DNA of 64,000 nucleotides from assembly GCF_004792415.1 (NCBI RefSeq), contig NZ_CP038853.1:682001-746000 (forward strand). The letters run 5' to 3'. The notes beneath the pieces were generated by a model, which did not search any database, had not been told where the DNA came from, and saw only the letters and a list, made by a program, of their open reading frames with translations. The DNA comes from Pantoea vagans (GTDB lineage Bacteria; Pseudomonadota; Gammaproteobacteria; Enterobacterales; Enterobacteriaceae). Each line of letters opens with the position of its first letter. Position 1 is the first letter of the stretch. Positions 53,182 through 61,407 of this stretch are shown here, one piece after another. The position numbers were made by a program, and so were the translations under genes.

Positions 53182-54213
53182 ATGAATCCGATTTATCAGC
53201 ACTATCTCGCCCTGAAGAGTGAACATCCGAAGAAATATGCCCGCGATCTGGCCACACTGATCGGTATCAGCGAAGCAGAACTGTGTGAAGCGCGTATCGG
53301 CGTTGATGCCGTGGCGCTGAAACACGATTTTCCGGCGCTGCTGAAGGCGCTGGGTGCGGTCGGCGAGACCAAAAGCATTACCCGTAACGCTTATGCGGTG
53401 CATGAGCATCTGGGCGAATATCAGAATGTGCAGATCGGCGCACATGGCGGCTTGGTGCTGAATCCCCGGGCGCTCGACCTGCGTCTGTTTGTCGGACAGT
53501 GGTTCAGCGCCTTTGCCCTGCAGGAGTCGGGCGCACAGGGCGTACGTCACAGCATTCAGGTCTTCGATCGTCACGGCGATGCGGTGCTGAAAGTTTACGT
53601 TACGGAGCAGACCAACATGGCGGCATGGCACGCGCTGATCGCTGACTTCACTGACGCCGCTGCGATGCCGCTGGTGGTTGAGCCGGTTACCGCTGCTACT
53701 CAGACAGAGACCATTGATGCCACCGCGATTGACCGTGAATGGCGCGCTATGACCGATGTTCATCAGTTTTTTGCCCTGCTGAAGCGTCATCAGGTGTCCC
53801 GACCGCAGGCATTCAGCGCAGTGGGTGAGGATCTCGCCTGGCAGACCGGCAACGATGCGCTTGAGCGTGTCCTGCAGATGGCACAACAGGCGGGCAACGA
53901 AATTATGATTTTTGTCGGCAACCGTGGCTGTACCCAGATTTTCACCGGCCAGGTAGAGAAGCTGGTACCTATGGATAACTGGCTCAACATCTTCAATCCC
54001 CGCTTCACGCTGCACCTGATGGCGGACCAGATCAGCGAAAGCTGGGTTACACGCAAACCCACCGGCGATGGCTTTGTGACCAGCCTGGAACTGTTCGCCG
54101 CCGACGGCACGCAGATCGCCCAGCTCTATGGACAGCGTACGGAAGGCACGCCAGAACAGGCCTGCTGGCGTGAGCAGGTGAACGCACTCCGTACGCCAGG
54201 AGCGGCGGCATGA
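53182..54213 (+). CDS. hmuS: Hemin-degrading/trafficking factor HmuS (HemS family)
   Basis: 343-residue cytoplasmic protein that binds heme and in relatives (ChuS, HemS) helps degrade it to release iron. Duplicated structure with two similar halves (about 10-165 and 185-335). The heme-ligand histidine is in the conserved MTDVHQFFALLKRHQVSRPQAF stretch near 195. It follows the receptor by 48 bases and overlaps hmuT by 4. Confidence 0.91.
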   Translation: MNPIYQHYLALKSEHPKKYARDLATLIGISEAELCEARIGVDAVALKHDFPALLKALGAVGETKSITRNAYAVHEHLGEYQNVQIGAHGGLVLNPRALDLRLFVGQWFSAFALQESGAQGVRHSIQVFDRHGDAVLKVYVTEQTNMAAWHALIADFTDAAAMPLVVEPVTAATQTETIDATAIDREWRAMTDVHQFFALLKRHQVSRPQAFSAVGEDLAWQTGNDALERVLQMAQQAGNEIMIFVGNRGCTQIFTGQVEKLVPMDNWLNIFNPRFTLHLMADQISESWVTRKPTGDGFVTSLELFAADGTQIAQLYGQRTEGTPEQACWREQVNALRTPGAAA

Positions 54214-55031
54214 AATACCTGAGTCTGTTGTGGCTGCTGCTGACGCTGCCCTCACTGGCTGCTGAGCGGGTGGTGTCAATTGGGGGTGACGTCACCCGGA
54301 TTATCTACGCGCTGGATGCTCAGTCACAGCTGGTGGCGCGCGACAGCACCAGCCTGCGTCCGGCGCAGGCTGCCCGGCTGCCGGACGTGGGCTACATGCG
54401 CCAGCTGAATGCCGAAGGTATCCTGGCGCTAAAGCCGACACTGGTGCTCGCCAGCGCGCAGGCAAAGCCGTCGCTGGTACTGCAACAGATTGCCCGCGCG
54501 GGCGTCAGGGTGGTGACGGTCAGCGGCGACAACAGTCTGCAGGCGATCCCGCAGAAAATTATCACGGTGGGGCAGGCGCTGCAGCGTGAAAGCGAAGCGC
54601 AGGCACTGGCGCAGCAAATAATGCAGCAGATTCGCCAGTTGCCACAGCAATCGCTGCCGGTGAAGGTGCTCTACATCATGGCAAACAGCGGCATGAAAAC
54701 GATGGCGGCCGGAAATCAGACCGCAGCCGACGGCGCTATTCGCAGCGCCGGGCTGGAGAATGCCATGGGTTCGGTGCCGCACTATCAGGCGCTGTCGCAG
54801 GAAGGCGTGATCGCCGCCGCGCCGGATCTGGTGGTGATCGGCGAGGATGGACTGAAAACCCTGGGTGGTGAAGCGCAGCTGTGGCAGTTACCCGGCCTGG
54901 CGCTGACGCCAGCCGGGCAGCAGCATCGTCTGCTGATCATTGATACCCAGGCGCTGCTGGGATTTGGCCTTGATACGCCGCAGGCAATAGTGAAATTGCG
55001 GCAGGCTGCGGAATCGCTGAACCATGATTAA
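54210..55031 (+). CDS. hmuT: Hemin ABC transporter substrate-binding protein HmuT
   Basis: 273-residue periplasmic binding protein. Signal peptide about 1-18 (LLTLPSLAA). Cluster A fold features: RVVSIGGDVTRIIYALDAQSQLVARDSTS, PDVGYMRQLNAEGILALKPTLVLAS, and the later QGVIAAAPDLVVIGEDGLKTLGG. Tyr 62 type heme ligand is in DVGYMRQ. Starts by ATGA overlap with hmuS and overlaps the remnant of hmuU by 8 bases. Confidence 0.9.
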   Translation: MKYLSLLWLLLTLPSLAAERVVSIGGDVTRIIYALDAQSQLVARDSTSLRPAQAARLPDVGYMRQLNAEGILALKPTLVLASAQAKPSLVLQQIARAGVRVVTVSGDNSLQAIPQKIITVGQALQRESEAQALAQQIMQQIRQLPQQSLPVKVLYIMANSGMKTMAAGNQTAADGAIRSAGLENAMGSVPHYQALSQEGVIAAAPDLVVIGEDGLKTLGGEAQLWQLPGLALTPAGQQHRLLIIDTQALLGFGLDTPQAIVKLRQAAESLNHD

Positions 55032-55197
55032 TGGCAATGCACTGCGCGGTCTGACGCTGATGCTGATTTTCCTGCTGGTGGCGATGGTAGTGGCGGCGAA
55101 TCTGGGGGCGATGTCGCTGTCGGTGCGGGCGCTATGGCAGGCACCGCTCAGCGATCTCATCTGGCTGATCCTGCGTCAGCAGCGAGGATTTGAATGA
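55024..55197 (+). pseudogene. hmuU: hmuU remnant: hemin permease with large internal deletion
   Basis: HmuU is the membrane permease of the hemin ABC transporter, normally about 330 residues with ten helices. Here the frame is only 57 codons. It keeps the N-terminal helix (GLTLMLIFLLVAMVVAANLGA) and the family start of the next loop (SVRALWQAPLSDL). It then reads IWLILRQQRGFE and stops where the conserved RLPR segment should follow. That ending resembles the C-terminal tail of the family, so an in-frame deletion of about 270 codons is the simplest reading. ATG overlaps the end of hmuT and the stop overlaps the start of hmuV, exactly as for an intact gene. The product cannot form a channel. 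Confidence 0.85.
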
Positions 55198-55973
55198 TGG
55201 AAAGGTTAGAGGCGACGGGACTCTGTGTGGCGCGCGACGGCAAAACCGTTATCGATAATCTTGACGTTACGCTGTCAGGTGGAGAGCGGGTGGCGCTCAT
55301 CGGGCCTAACGGCGCAGGTAAATCAACACTGTTGCGGATGCTGACCGGATTTTTAGCGCCCGATCGGGGTGAGTGCCGGCTGGGCGATCGTGTGTTGTCC
55401 GCATGGCCGCGTGAGCAGCTGGCGCGACGCCGGGCCGTGATGCGGCAGCAGAACAACCTGACCTTTGCCCAGTCGGCGCAATCGGTAGTGGCGATGGGCC
55501 GTGCGCCGTGGCCTGAGACGCAGACGTCGCAGATTGTGGCTGAAGTCATGCAACTGACCGGCTGTGATTCGCTGGCGCAGCGCGATTACCGCCAGCTCTC
55601 CGGCGGTGAACAGCAGCGGGTGCAGCTGGCGCGGGTGCTGGCGCAGCTCTGGCAGGAGGGAAGACCGCGCGGCTGGCTGTTTCTGGATGAGCCGACCTCG
55701 GCACTGGATCTCTTCTGGCAGCAGCAGACTCTGCGTTTATTACGCCAGCTGACGCGCACGGGTGATCTCACCGTCTGCACCGTGTTACATGACCTTAATC
55801 TGGCGTCATTATGGGCCGATCGCATACTGCTGCTGCACGCGGGCAGACTGGTGGCTCAGGGTTCACCGCAGACGGTGATGACTGAAAAGACGCTGACGCG
55901 CTGGTATCAGGCTGATTTGCAGGTGGTGGCACATGCCGGGAACGGGAAGCCACATATCCAGCTGCGGGTTTAG
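55194..55973 (+). CDS. hmuV: Hemin ABC transporter ATP-binding protein HmuV
   Basis: 259-residue ATPase. Walker A GPNGAGKSTLL near 40, Q-loop in VMRQQNNLTFAQS, signature LSGGEQQRVQLARVLA near 135, Walker B LFLDEPTSALD near 161 and switch His in VLHDLNLAS. All motifs are intact although its membrane partner hmuU is deleted; it may be idle or pair with a permease elsewhere. Start ATG 55194 overlaps the hmuU remnant stop. Confidence 0.93.
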   Translation: MMERLEATGLCVARDGKTVIDNLDVTLSGGERVALIGPNGAGKSTLLRMLTGFLAPDRGECRLGDRVLSAWPREQLARRRAVMRQQNNLTFAQSAQSVVAMGRAPWPETQTSQIVAEVMQLTGCDSLAQRDYRQLSGGEQQRVQLARVLAQLWQEGRPRGWLFLDEPTSALDLFWQQQTLRLLRQLTRTGDLTVCTVLHDLNLASLWADRILLLHAGRLVAQGSPQTVMTEKTLTRWYQADLQVVAHAGNGKPHIQLRV

Positions 55974-56066
55974 ACCGTTTCGCTTTAAAAACATTGCCTT
56001 GCGTGCTTTTAATCACTGATTTTGCGCTATACCTGGTGTTCAGGACAGAAGACTTAGGAGACCATA

Positions 56067-56564
56067 ATGGCAAAATCATTAGATCAAACCGCTGAGCAAC
56101 TGGGTAACATTTTACTCTCCTCCGGACTTCATCTGACGACCGCCGAATCCTGTACCGCCGGGTTGATCAGCATGACGCTGGCCGCGGTGGAAAGCAGCGG
56201 CGACTTCTATACCAGCGGCTTCGTGACCTACAGCGAAAATGCCAAAATCCGCCTGCTGGGCGTGCATCCTGATACGCTGAAACAGCACACGGCGGTGAGC
56301 GAGCAGACGGCGCGTGAAATGGTACAGGGAGCCTGCGCCCGCTCAGGTGAACCGGTAGGGTTATCGATTACCGGCTATGCCGGACCCGATGGCGGCGAAG
56401 ATGGCACGCCAGCGGGCACTATCTGGTTTGGCTGGGTATTGCCGGACGGCAGGGACGAGGCGGAGTGTCATCAGTTCAGCGGCGATCCGAAATCCGTGAT
56501 GGAGCAGGGCACGCAGTTCGCGCTGGAAGGGTTGATCAAACGGCTGCAGCGAGCCAGTCGATAA
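56067..56564 (+). CDS. CinA C-terminal domain protein, NMN amidohydrolase type (YdeJ-like)
   Basis: 165-residue single-domain protein of the CinA C-terminal family. Motifs: TTAESCTAGLIS (active serine region), GFVTYSENAKIRLLGV, HTAVSEQTAREM and ITGYAGPDGGEDGTPAGTIWFGW. E. coli has two such proteins: PncC, which hydrolyses nicotinamide mononucleotide, and YdeJ of unclear activity. The GEDGTPAGT loop here is closer, from memory, to YdeJ. ATG at 56067 follows TAGGAG. Not linked functionally to hmuV by anything seen. Confidence 0.83.
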   Translation: MAKSLDQTAEQLGNILLSSGLHLTTAESCTAGLISMTLAAVESSGDFYTSGFVTYSENAKIRLLGVHPDTLKQHTAVSEQTAREMVQGACARSGEPVGLSITGYAGPDGGEDGTPAGTIWFGWVLPDGRDEAECHQFSGDPKSVMEQGTQFALEGLIKRLQRASR

Positions 56565-56595
56565 AGGCGCGCGGTACGCGCCTTATAAACGCGGG

Positions 56596-57579
56596 TTAAC
56601 GGCAGTCGACAATCAGACGACCCTGTACGCTGCCATCCAGCAATGCCTGCGCACCTTCTCTGGCTTCACTCAGCGGGATCACCCGGCTCAGTTTGCTGAG
56701 CCGATCGCTATCCAGCAGCTCGCCGAGCCGCTGCCACGCCTGCTGACGAAGCGGCTTCGGACACATCACGCTGTCGACACCCGCCAGCGTGATGCCACGC
56801 AAAATAAAAGGCGCGACGCTGGCGGGCAGGTCGAGTCCCTGCGCCATACCGCAGGCAGCCACCACGCCATCACGCTGAATACCGGCCAGCACGTTCGCCA
56901 GAGTGTGACTGCCGACGCTGTCTATCGCGGCGGCCCAGCGCTCTTTTGCCAGCGGCTTACCGGGATGGGAAAGCTCTTCGCGATTAATCACCGATGCCGC
57001 GCCCAGCGTATCGATAAGATACGCATGGTCGCTGGCCCGACCGCTGGAGGCGATGACCTGATAACCCAGACGCGCCAGCAGGCTGACGCTGTAGCTGCCG
57101 ACGCCGCCACTGGCACCGGTCACCAGCACGGGGCCATGTTCGGGCGTGATGCCCTGTTTTTCCAGCGCCATGACGCAGAGCATTGCGGTCAGCCCTGCTG
57201 TGCCGATGGCCATGGTTTGCAGCGGGCTAAGAGAAGCGGGCACACGCACCAGCCAGTCGCCGCTGATGCTGGCTTTCTGCGCCAGACCGCCCCACTGTTT
57301 TTCGCCTGCGCCCCAGCCCGTCAGCAGCGCCACATCATCCTCTTTCCAGTCGGGATGGCGGCTGGCCGTCACGCGGCCGACAAAATCGATACCTGGCACC
57401 ATCGGAAACTGGCGCACAATCGGGCCTTTATTGCAGATAGCCAGTGCATCTTTATAGTTCAGGGATGAGTAGCTGACGTCGAGCGTGACATCGTAGTCGG
57501 GCAGTTGGGATTCGGAGAGATCTTTCAGCAGGGAACGGTAACCTTGTTCGTCATTTTCAATGACCAGTGCCTTGAACAT
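56596..57579 (-). CDS. acuI: Acrylyl-CoA reductase-like quinone oxidoreductase (AcuI/YhdH)
   Basis: 327-residue zinc-free medium-chain dehydrogenase. GroES-like start (MFKALVIENDEQGYRSLLKDLSESQLP, SYSSLNYKDALAICNKGPIVRQFPMVPGIDFVG) and an NADPH-binding Rossmann motif VTGASGGVGSYSVSLLARLGY near 152. E. coli YhdH/AcuI reduces acrylyl-CoA. Start at ATG 57579 (GGAGG 5 bases before); an upstream in-frame start would add 53 unlike residues. Confidence 0.91.
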   Translation of the reverse strand: MFKALVIENDEQGYRSLLKDLSESQLPDYDVTLDVSYSSLNYKDALAICNKGPIVRQFPMVPGIDFVGRVTASRHPDWKEDDVALLTGWGAGEKQWGGLAQKASISGDWLVRVPASLSPLQTMAIGTAGLTAMLCVMALEKQGITPEHGPVLVTGASGGVGSYSVSLLARLGYQVIASSGRASDHAYLIDTLGAASVINREELSHPGKPLAKERWAAAIDSVGSHTLANVLAGIQRDGVVAACGMAQGLDLPASVAPFILRGITLAGVDSVMCPKPLRQQAWQRLGELLDSDRLSKLSRVIPLSEAREGAQALLDGSVQGRLIVDCR

Positions 57580-57909
57580 GCAGCCTCCGGCAGAGTGGGA
57601 AAGAGAGGGTAAGTTTACGCCCGCGAGTGGCAATGCGGTAGGGCAATGGCCGCCTCTTCGGTTCAAGGAGGCAACAGGCAGGGAAAAGCGCGCTGACAGC
57701 GCTAGCGAATCATGTGCATAAATCTGCATATAATTCATATAATTAGTCGTATTATGAATTTTTTATGATAAATAGACTATAAAAATCATGTTGTTATCCT
57801 TTTATTGTGTGACTGAATAATTGCCTGGGTCGGGTTGTTCGTGCATAAAAAAGATGACATTATGACCGCCACTTTTTGACCCTGCTTGTTCACTACAGAG
57901 GACGTCGCC

Positions 57910-58011
57910 ATGTCCGGTTCACCGCGCACCTGCCCGGATTACCGTTCGCTTTTTCCGGCGCTCACCGGGTTTTCCTCTTTTCCGCACTCTCCGTTATTCA
58001 CCATGCGGTGA
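57910..58011 (+). CDS. Candidate leader peptide of speC, 33 residues
   Basis: ATG at 57910 with GAGGA 7 bases before it. The peptide begins MSGSPRTCPDYRSLF, is rich in Pro, Ser and Phe, and ends PLFTMR just before TGA, 131 bases upstream of speC. E. coli ornithine decarboxylase speF is controlled by a 34-residue leader, SpeFL, that senses ornithine and ends in F-N-A-R; the size, an SxRT-like start and an F-x-x-R end are similar, but overall identity is low. Regulatory role is inference. Confidence 0.5.
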   Translation: MSGSPRTCPDYRSLFPALTGFSSFPHSPLFTMR

Positions 58012-58119
58012 GGCCAGCCAGGCAGCGGCTGTGGATCTGCTCGCCACACTGCACTATGCCTTCTGACGCTTAATTATTCGCCGGGGCGCTGTCCCCATAC
58101 TTGTGCTTCTGGCACCTCC

Positions 58120-58135
58120 TCCCTGACGTTAGGGA
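58120..58135 (+). promoter_or_regulatory. Hairpin covering the speC ribosome binding site
   Basis: TCCCT (58120-58124) pairs with AGGGA (58131-58135), the Shine-Dalgarno of speC 7 bases before its ATG. CCTCCT just upstream could pair with it too. Such a structure could make speC translation depend on leader events. Confidence 0.45.
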
Positions 58136-58142
58136 TCCTGTT

Positions 58143-60296
58143 ATGACTCCACTGAAAATTGCTGCCAGCGCCGCTGTCGCGCCCAGCCTGACCCTCAACA
58201 CCGCGCGTGACGTAGTGACGCTGGATAACACTGATTTTACGGATGTGGCTGCGGTCGTCGTCTCGCTGGCGGATACCCGCAGCGGCGTGCTGGCGCTGCT
58301 GCGTCACACCGGCTTTAATCTGCCGGTATTTGTCGCGAATGCGTTTGAAGAAGAGGTGATGCACCTGCCCGGCGTCAGCGGTGAGCTGAATGGCGAGCCA
58401 CAGGAGTGGCTTGCGCTGGAAGCAGCTGCGCAGGCGTATGAAGCGGCGCTGCTGCCACCTTTTTTCGAAACGCTGACCCGCTATGTCGATATGCAAAACA
58501 GCACCTTTGCCTGTCCCGGACATCAGGGCGGCGCGTTCTTTAAAAAGCATCCGGCAGGCAAACAGTTTTATGACTTTTATGGCGAGAATGTTTTCCGCTC
58601 TGACATGTGCAACGCCGACGTCAAACTGGGCGATCTGCTGATTCATGAAGGCTCGGCTAAAGATGCGCAGAAGTATGCGGCAAAGGTGTTTAACGCCGAT
58701 AAAACCTACTTTGTGCTCAACGGCACCTCAAGCGCCAATAAAGTGGTGACCAATGCGCTGCTGACCCGCGGCGATCTGGTGCTGTTTGACCGTAACAATC
58801 ATAAGTCGAACCATCATGGCGCGCTGATTCAGGCGGGCGCGACCCCTGTTTATCTTGAAGCAGCACGTAACCCGTTCGGCTTTATTGGCGGCATTGACGC
58901 GCACTGCTTTGATGAGGCTTATCTGCGTGAGCAGGTCGCGGTCGTCGCCCCTCAGCGCGCAGAAGAGGCGAGGCCTTTCCGTCTGGCGATTATCCAGCTC
59001 GGCACCTACGATGGCACGGTCTACAACGCCCGCCAGGTGGTGGATCGCATCGGCCATCTGTGTGATTACATCCTGTTTGATTCCGCGTGGCTCGGCTATG
59101 AGCAGTTCATCCCCCTGATGGAAGGCTGTTCGCCGCTGACCCTGGATCTGAATGAAAACGATCCTGGCATTTTTGTCACCCAGTCCGTGCATAAGCAGCT
59201 GGCGGGTTTTTCGCAGACTTCGCAGATCCACAAAAAAGATAATCACATTCGCGGACAGCGGCGCTTCTGCCCGCACAAGCGTCTGAATAACGCCTTTATG
59301 CTGCACGCTTCCACCAGCCCGTTTTATCCGCTGTTTGCCGCACTGGATATCAACGCCAGAATGCATCAGGGCGAAGCGGGGCGTCGCATGTGGGATGAGT
59401 GCGTCACGCTGGGTATTGAGGCGCGTAAAGCGATCCTCGAACGCTGTGAAATGATCCTGCCGTTTGTGCCGGAAACGGTAGATGGACAGCGCTGGCAGGA
59501 TGCGCCAGTTGAGACGATCGCCCGCGATCTGCGTTATTTCAGCTTTGAACCGCAGGCGAAGTGGCACGGTTTCGCCGGTTACGCGCGCGATCAGTATCGG
59601 GTCGATCCCTGCAAGCTGCTGCTGACCACGGCAGGGATCGATGCGGCCAGCGGGGAATACAGTGATTTCGGGATCCCGGCCACCATTCTGGCTAACTACC
59701 TGCGTGAGAACGGCATCGTGCCGGAGAAGTGCGATCTCAACTCGATCCTGTTTCTGCTGACTCCGGCTGAGAGCCCGGAGAAGATGGCGAATCTGGTGGC
59801 GATGCTGGCGCAGTTTGAGCAGCACGTTAAAGAGGATGCGCCGCTGGCCGAAGTGCTGCCGACGATTTACCGCAAAAACGCCGAACGTTATGCCGGGTAT
59901 ACCCTGCGTCGTCTCTGTCAGGAGATGCATGACCTTTACGTCAGTCATAACGTGAAGGATCTGCAGCGCCTGATGTTCCGCGCCGCCGAGTTCCCGCCGG
60001 TCAGCGTAAATCCGCAGGATGCACATCAGGCTTATATTCGCGGCGAAGTGGAGCTGGTACCTATCGCCGAGGCCGCAGGACGTGTCGCTGCGGAAGGCGC
60101 GCTGCCTTATCCACCGGGTGTGCTGTGCGTCGTGCCAGGCGAAATCTGGGGCGGCGCGGTGCAGCGTTACTTCCTGGCGCTGGAGGAGGGACTTAATCTG
60201 CTGCCGGGCTTCTCGCCGGAGCTGCAGGGCGTTTACACCGAAGAGGATGAGCAGGGACGTAAGTATCTGGTGGCCAATATGATGGTGGGGCGCTGA
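58143..60296 (+). CDS. speC: Constitutive-type ornithine decarboxylase SpeC
   Basis: PLP enzyme that makes putrescine from ornithine, first step of polyamine synthesis. 717 residues (E. coli SpeC 711). N-terminal wing domain, then FACPGHQGGAFFKKHPAG near 122, the PLP-binding lysine in VTQSVHKQLAGFSQTSQIHKKD near 350, and the C-terminal end PYPPGVLCVVPGEIWGGAVQRYFLALEEG. Start ATG 58143 gives MTPLKIAASAA, in line with E. coli. Gene order to mltC-yggX-mutY is as in E. coli except that nupG is missing. Confidence 0.94.
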   Translation: MTPLKIAASAAVAPSLTLNTARDVVTLDNTDFTDVAAVVVSLADTRSGVLALLRHTGFNLPVFVANAFEEEVMHLPGVSGELNGEPQEWLALEAAAQAYEAALLPPFFETLTRYVDMQNSTFACPGHQGGAFFKKHPAGKQFYDFYGENVFRSDMCNADVKLGDLLIHEGSAKDAQKYAAKVFNADKTYFVLNGTSSANKVVTNALLTRGDLVLFDRNNHKSNHHGALIQAGATPVYLEAARNPFGFIGGIDAHCFDEAYLREQVAVVAPQRAEEARPFRLAIIQLGTYDGTVYNARQVVDRIGHLCDYILFDSAWLGYEQFIPLMEGCSPLTLDLNENDPGIFVTQSVHKQLAGFSQTSQIHKKDNHIRGQRRFCPHKRLNNAFMLHASTSPFYPLFAALDINARMHQGEAGRRMWDECVTLGIEARKAILERCEMILPFVPETVDGQRWQDAPVETIARDLRYFSFEPQAKWHGFAGYARDQYRVDPCKLLLTTAGIDAASGEYSDFGIPATILANYLRENGIVPEKCDLNSILFLLTPAESPEKMANLVAMLAQFEQHVKEDAPLAEVLPTIYRKNAERYAGYTLRRLCQEMHDLYVSHNVKDLQRLMFRAAEFPPVSVNPQDAHQAYIRGEVELVPIAEAAGRVAAEGALPYPPGVLCVVPGEIWGGAVQRYFLALEEGLNLLPGFSPELQGVYTEEDEQGRKYLVANMMVGR

Positions 60297-60469
60297 TCTG
60301 AGCGGGGCAGAGGCGGGTAGCGGCCCGCCAGGCCTTTTTGTTCGCTGCGTGAACGGGCTATGAGAGGGGTTTCTTTCGCCTGGCAGCGGGGCATGCTTTG
60401 CAGCGGGCTGGCTATGAGAAGGTTTCGCTTTGCAGCGGGCTGGCTTTGAGCAGGTTACGCCCGCCAGGC

Positions 60470-60680
60470 GATGGGGAGTTTCAGGTTGCCGGTGCAGGCG
60501 GACGCGTCAAGGGGCGGACGCCCGCCCCTTAACTATCCCGGCGTCCGGCTGCCTGCGCGCCCCGCTTTGCGGGGTGCCTTCGTCACGCCCTGCGGCCAGC
60601 GGACCGTCCGGACGCGCCATCCCTGGCGCGAACCGTCCTTTCGCCGACGTCCTGTCGGCTCATCCTCGCCTCCGGTTGTT
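60470..60680 (+). repeat. Left arm of the inverted repeat pair
   Basis: Shares with the right arm, read on the opposite strand, blocks such as GTTTCAG, CAAGGGGCG, GACGCGCCATCCCTGGCGCG (60611-60630) and the GTCGG/TCATCCT end. The order and spacing of blocks agree over about 200 bases with moderate divergence. Contains its own small palindromes (GCGCCATCCCTGGCGC). Confidence 0.65.
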
Positions 60681-60767
60681 CCTCAGCGCTTCGGATGCCT
60701 CTGAGAAACCCCCCGCCTGTTATCTCTTTTGTTTTCTCTGGTGCTGTATTGTCTGCTGACCTGAAAA

Positions 60768-60887
60768 GCCAAAGCCAAAGCCAAAGCCAAAGCCAAAGCC
60801 AAAGCCAAAGCCAAAGCCAAAGCCAAAGCCAAAGCCAAAGCCACAGCCACAGCCACAGCCACAGCCACAGCCACAGCCACAGCCAAA
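60768..60887 (+). repeat. Hexanucleotide tandem array, 20 units
   Basis: Twelve GCCAAA units (60768-60839), then seven GCCACA units (60840-60881), then one GCCAAA (60882-60887): 120 bases with perfect period six. Such arrays change copy number by slippage. It is not CRISPR: there are no spacers. Confidence 0.95.
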
Positions 60888-60959
60888 AACCCACAGCGAT
60901 AAAGTACCCAACACAGAAAGAAGAGATAACAGCAGGGGGGAGGGAGGCCGTCAGAACCG

Positions 60960-61175
60960 CTGAGCGGATGAGGGATTTCAGGACGAGCGACAGGGATGTC
61001 GCGAAGAGGCGGGTTCGCGCCAGGGATGGCGCGTCCCGGCGGTCCGTGAGAAATTCGGAAGAAGCGAAGGTACCGCGAAGCGGCGGTGAAGCAGGCCGGA
61101 GCCGGGGGTCAAGGGGCGCGGCGACTGGCGCCCCTTGTCGGTCGCCTGCAGAGGCGTGTCTGAAACTGCCCAACT
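60960..61175 (-). repeat. Right arm of the inverted repeat pair
   Basis: Inverted, diverged copy of the unit at 60470-60680. Contains CGCGCCAGGGATGGCGCGTC (61016-61035) opposite the left arm's GACGCGCCATCCCTGGCGCG, and CAAGGGGCG with CGCCCCTTG. Confidence 0.65.
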
Positions 61176-61407
61176 GCTCAGGCGAACGAAACCCTTCTCA
61201 GTGCCACCCTGCTGCAAGCGAAACCTTTTCATAGCAAGCCCGCTGCGAATCGTGCCCCGTTCGCGCGGCGAACACCACCCAGCTCTGGCGAGAAAAACCC
61301 TTCTCAGCGCCCGTTCGCGCAGCGAACACTTTCAGCGTCAGCCCGCTGCAAAGCGAACCTCAAGCCTCGTTCGCGCAGCGAACAACCCCCCGCTTCAGCG
61401 GCGCCGA

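Larger units (their letters stand above)
57580..58142. other. acuI-speC divergent region containing the speC leader
   Basis: 563 bases. The left part, AT-rich near 57725-57800, should hold the promoters. The right part is the speC leader: the short ORF at 57910-58011, a GGGGC/CCCC hairpin near 58083-58096, and a hairpin over the speC ribosome binding site (58120-58135). Confidence 0.55.
60297..61407. repeat. 1.1-kb repeat-packed gap between speC and mltC
   Basis: Non-coding gap between convergent genes, almost wholly made of repeats. Outer flanks carry many copies of a GCAGCGGGCTGGC-type unit on the left (two at about 60395-60450) and its complement GCCCGCTGC on the right (near 61235 and 61340), plus several GTTCGCGCAGCGAAC palindromes at 61255-61385. 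Inside lie inverted copies of a roughly 200-bp unit (about 60470-60680 and 60960-61175), and in the middle a hexanucleotide array. Frames crossing it read as low-complexity SQSQ, LALA or GFGF chains and are not genes in my view. Confidence 0.72.

Noticed and set aside
60768..60887. Possible CRISPR array
   Set aside because: Repeats are 6 bases with no spacers and no cas genes nearby.
60471..61234. Open frames over the repeat region giving SQSQ/SHSH, ALAL, GFGF or WLWL proteins
   Set aside because: All arise from a six-base period that is open in every frame, lie in inverted repeats, and lack ribosome binding sites and any known domain.
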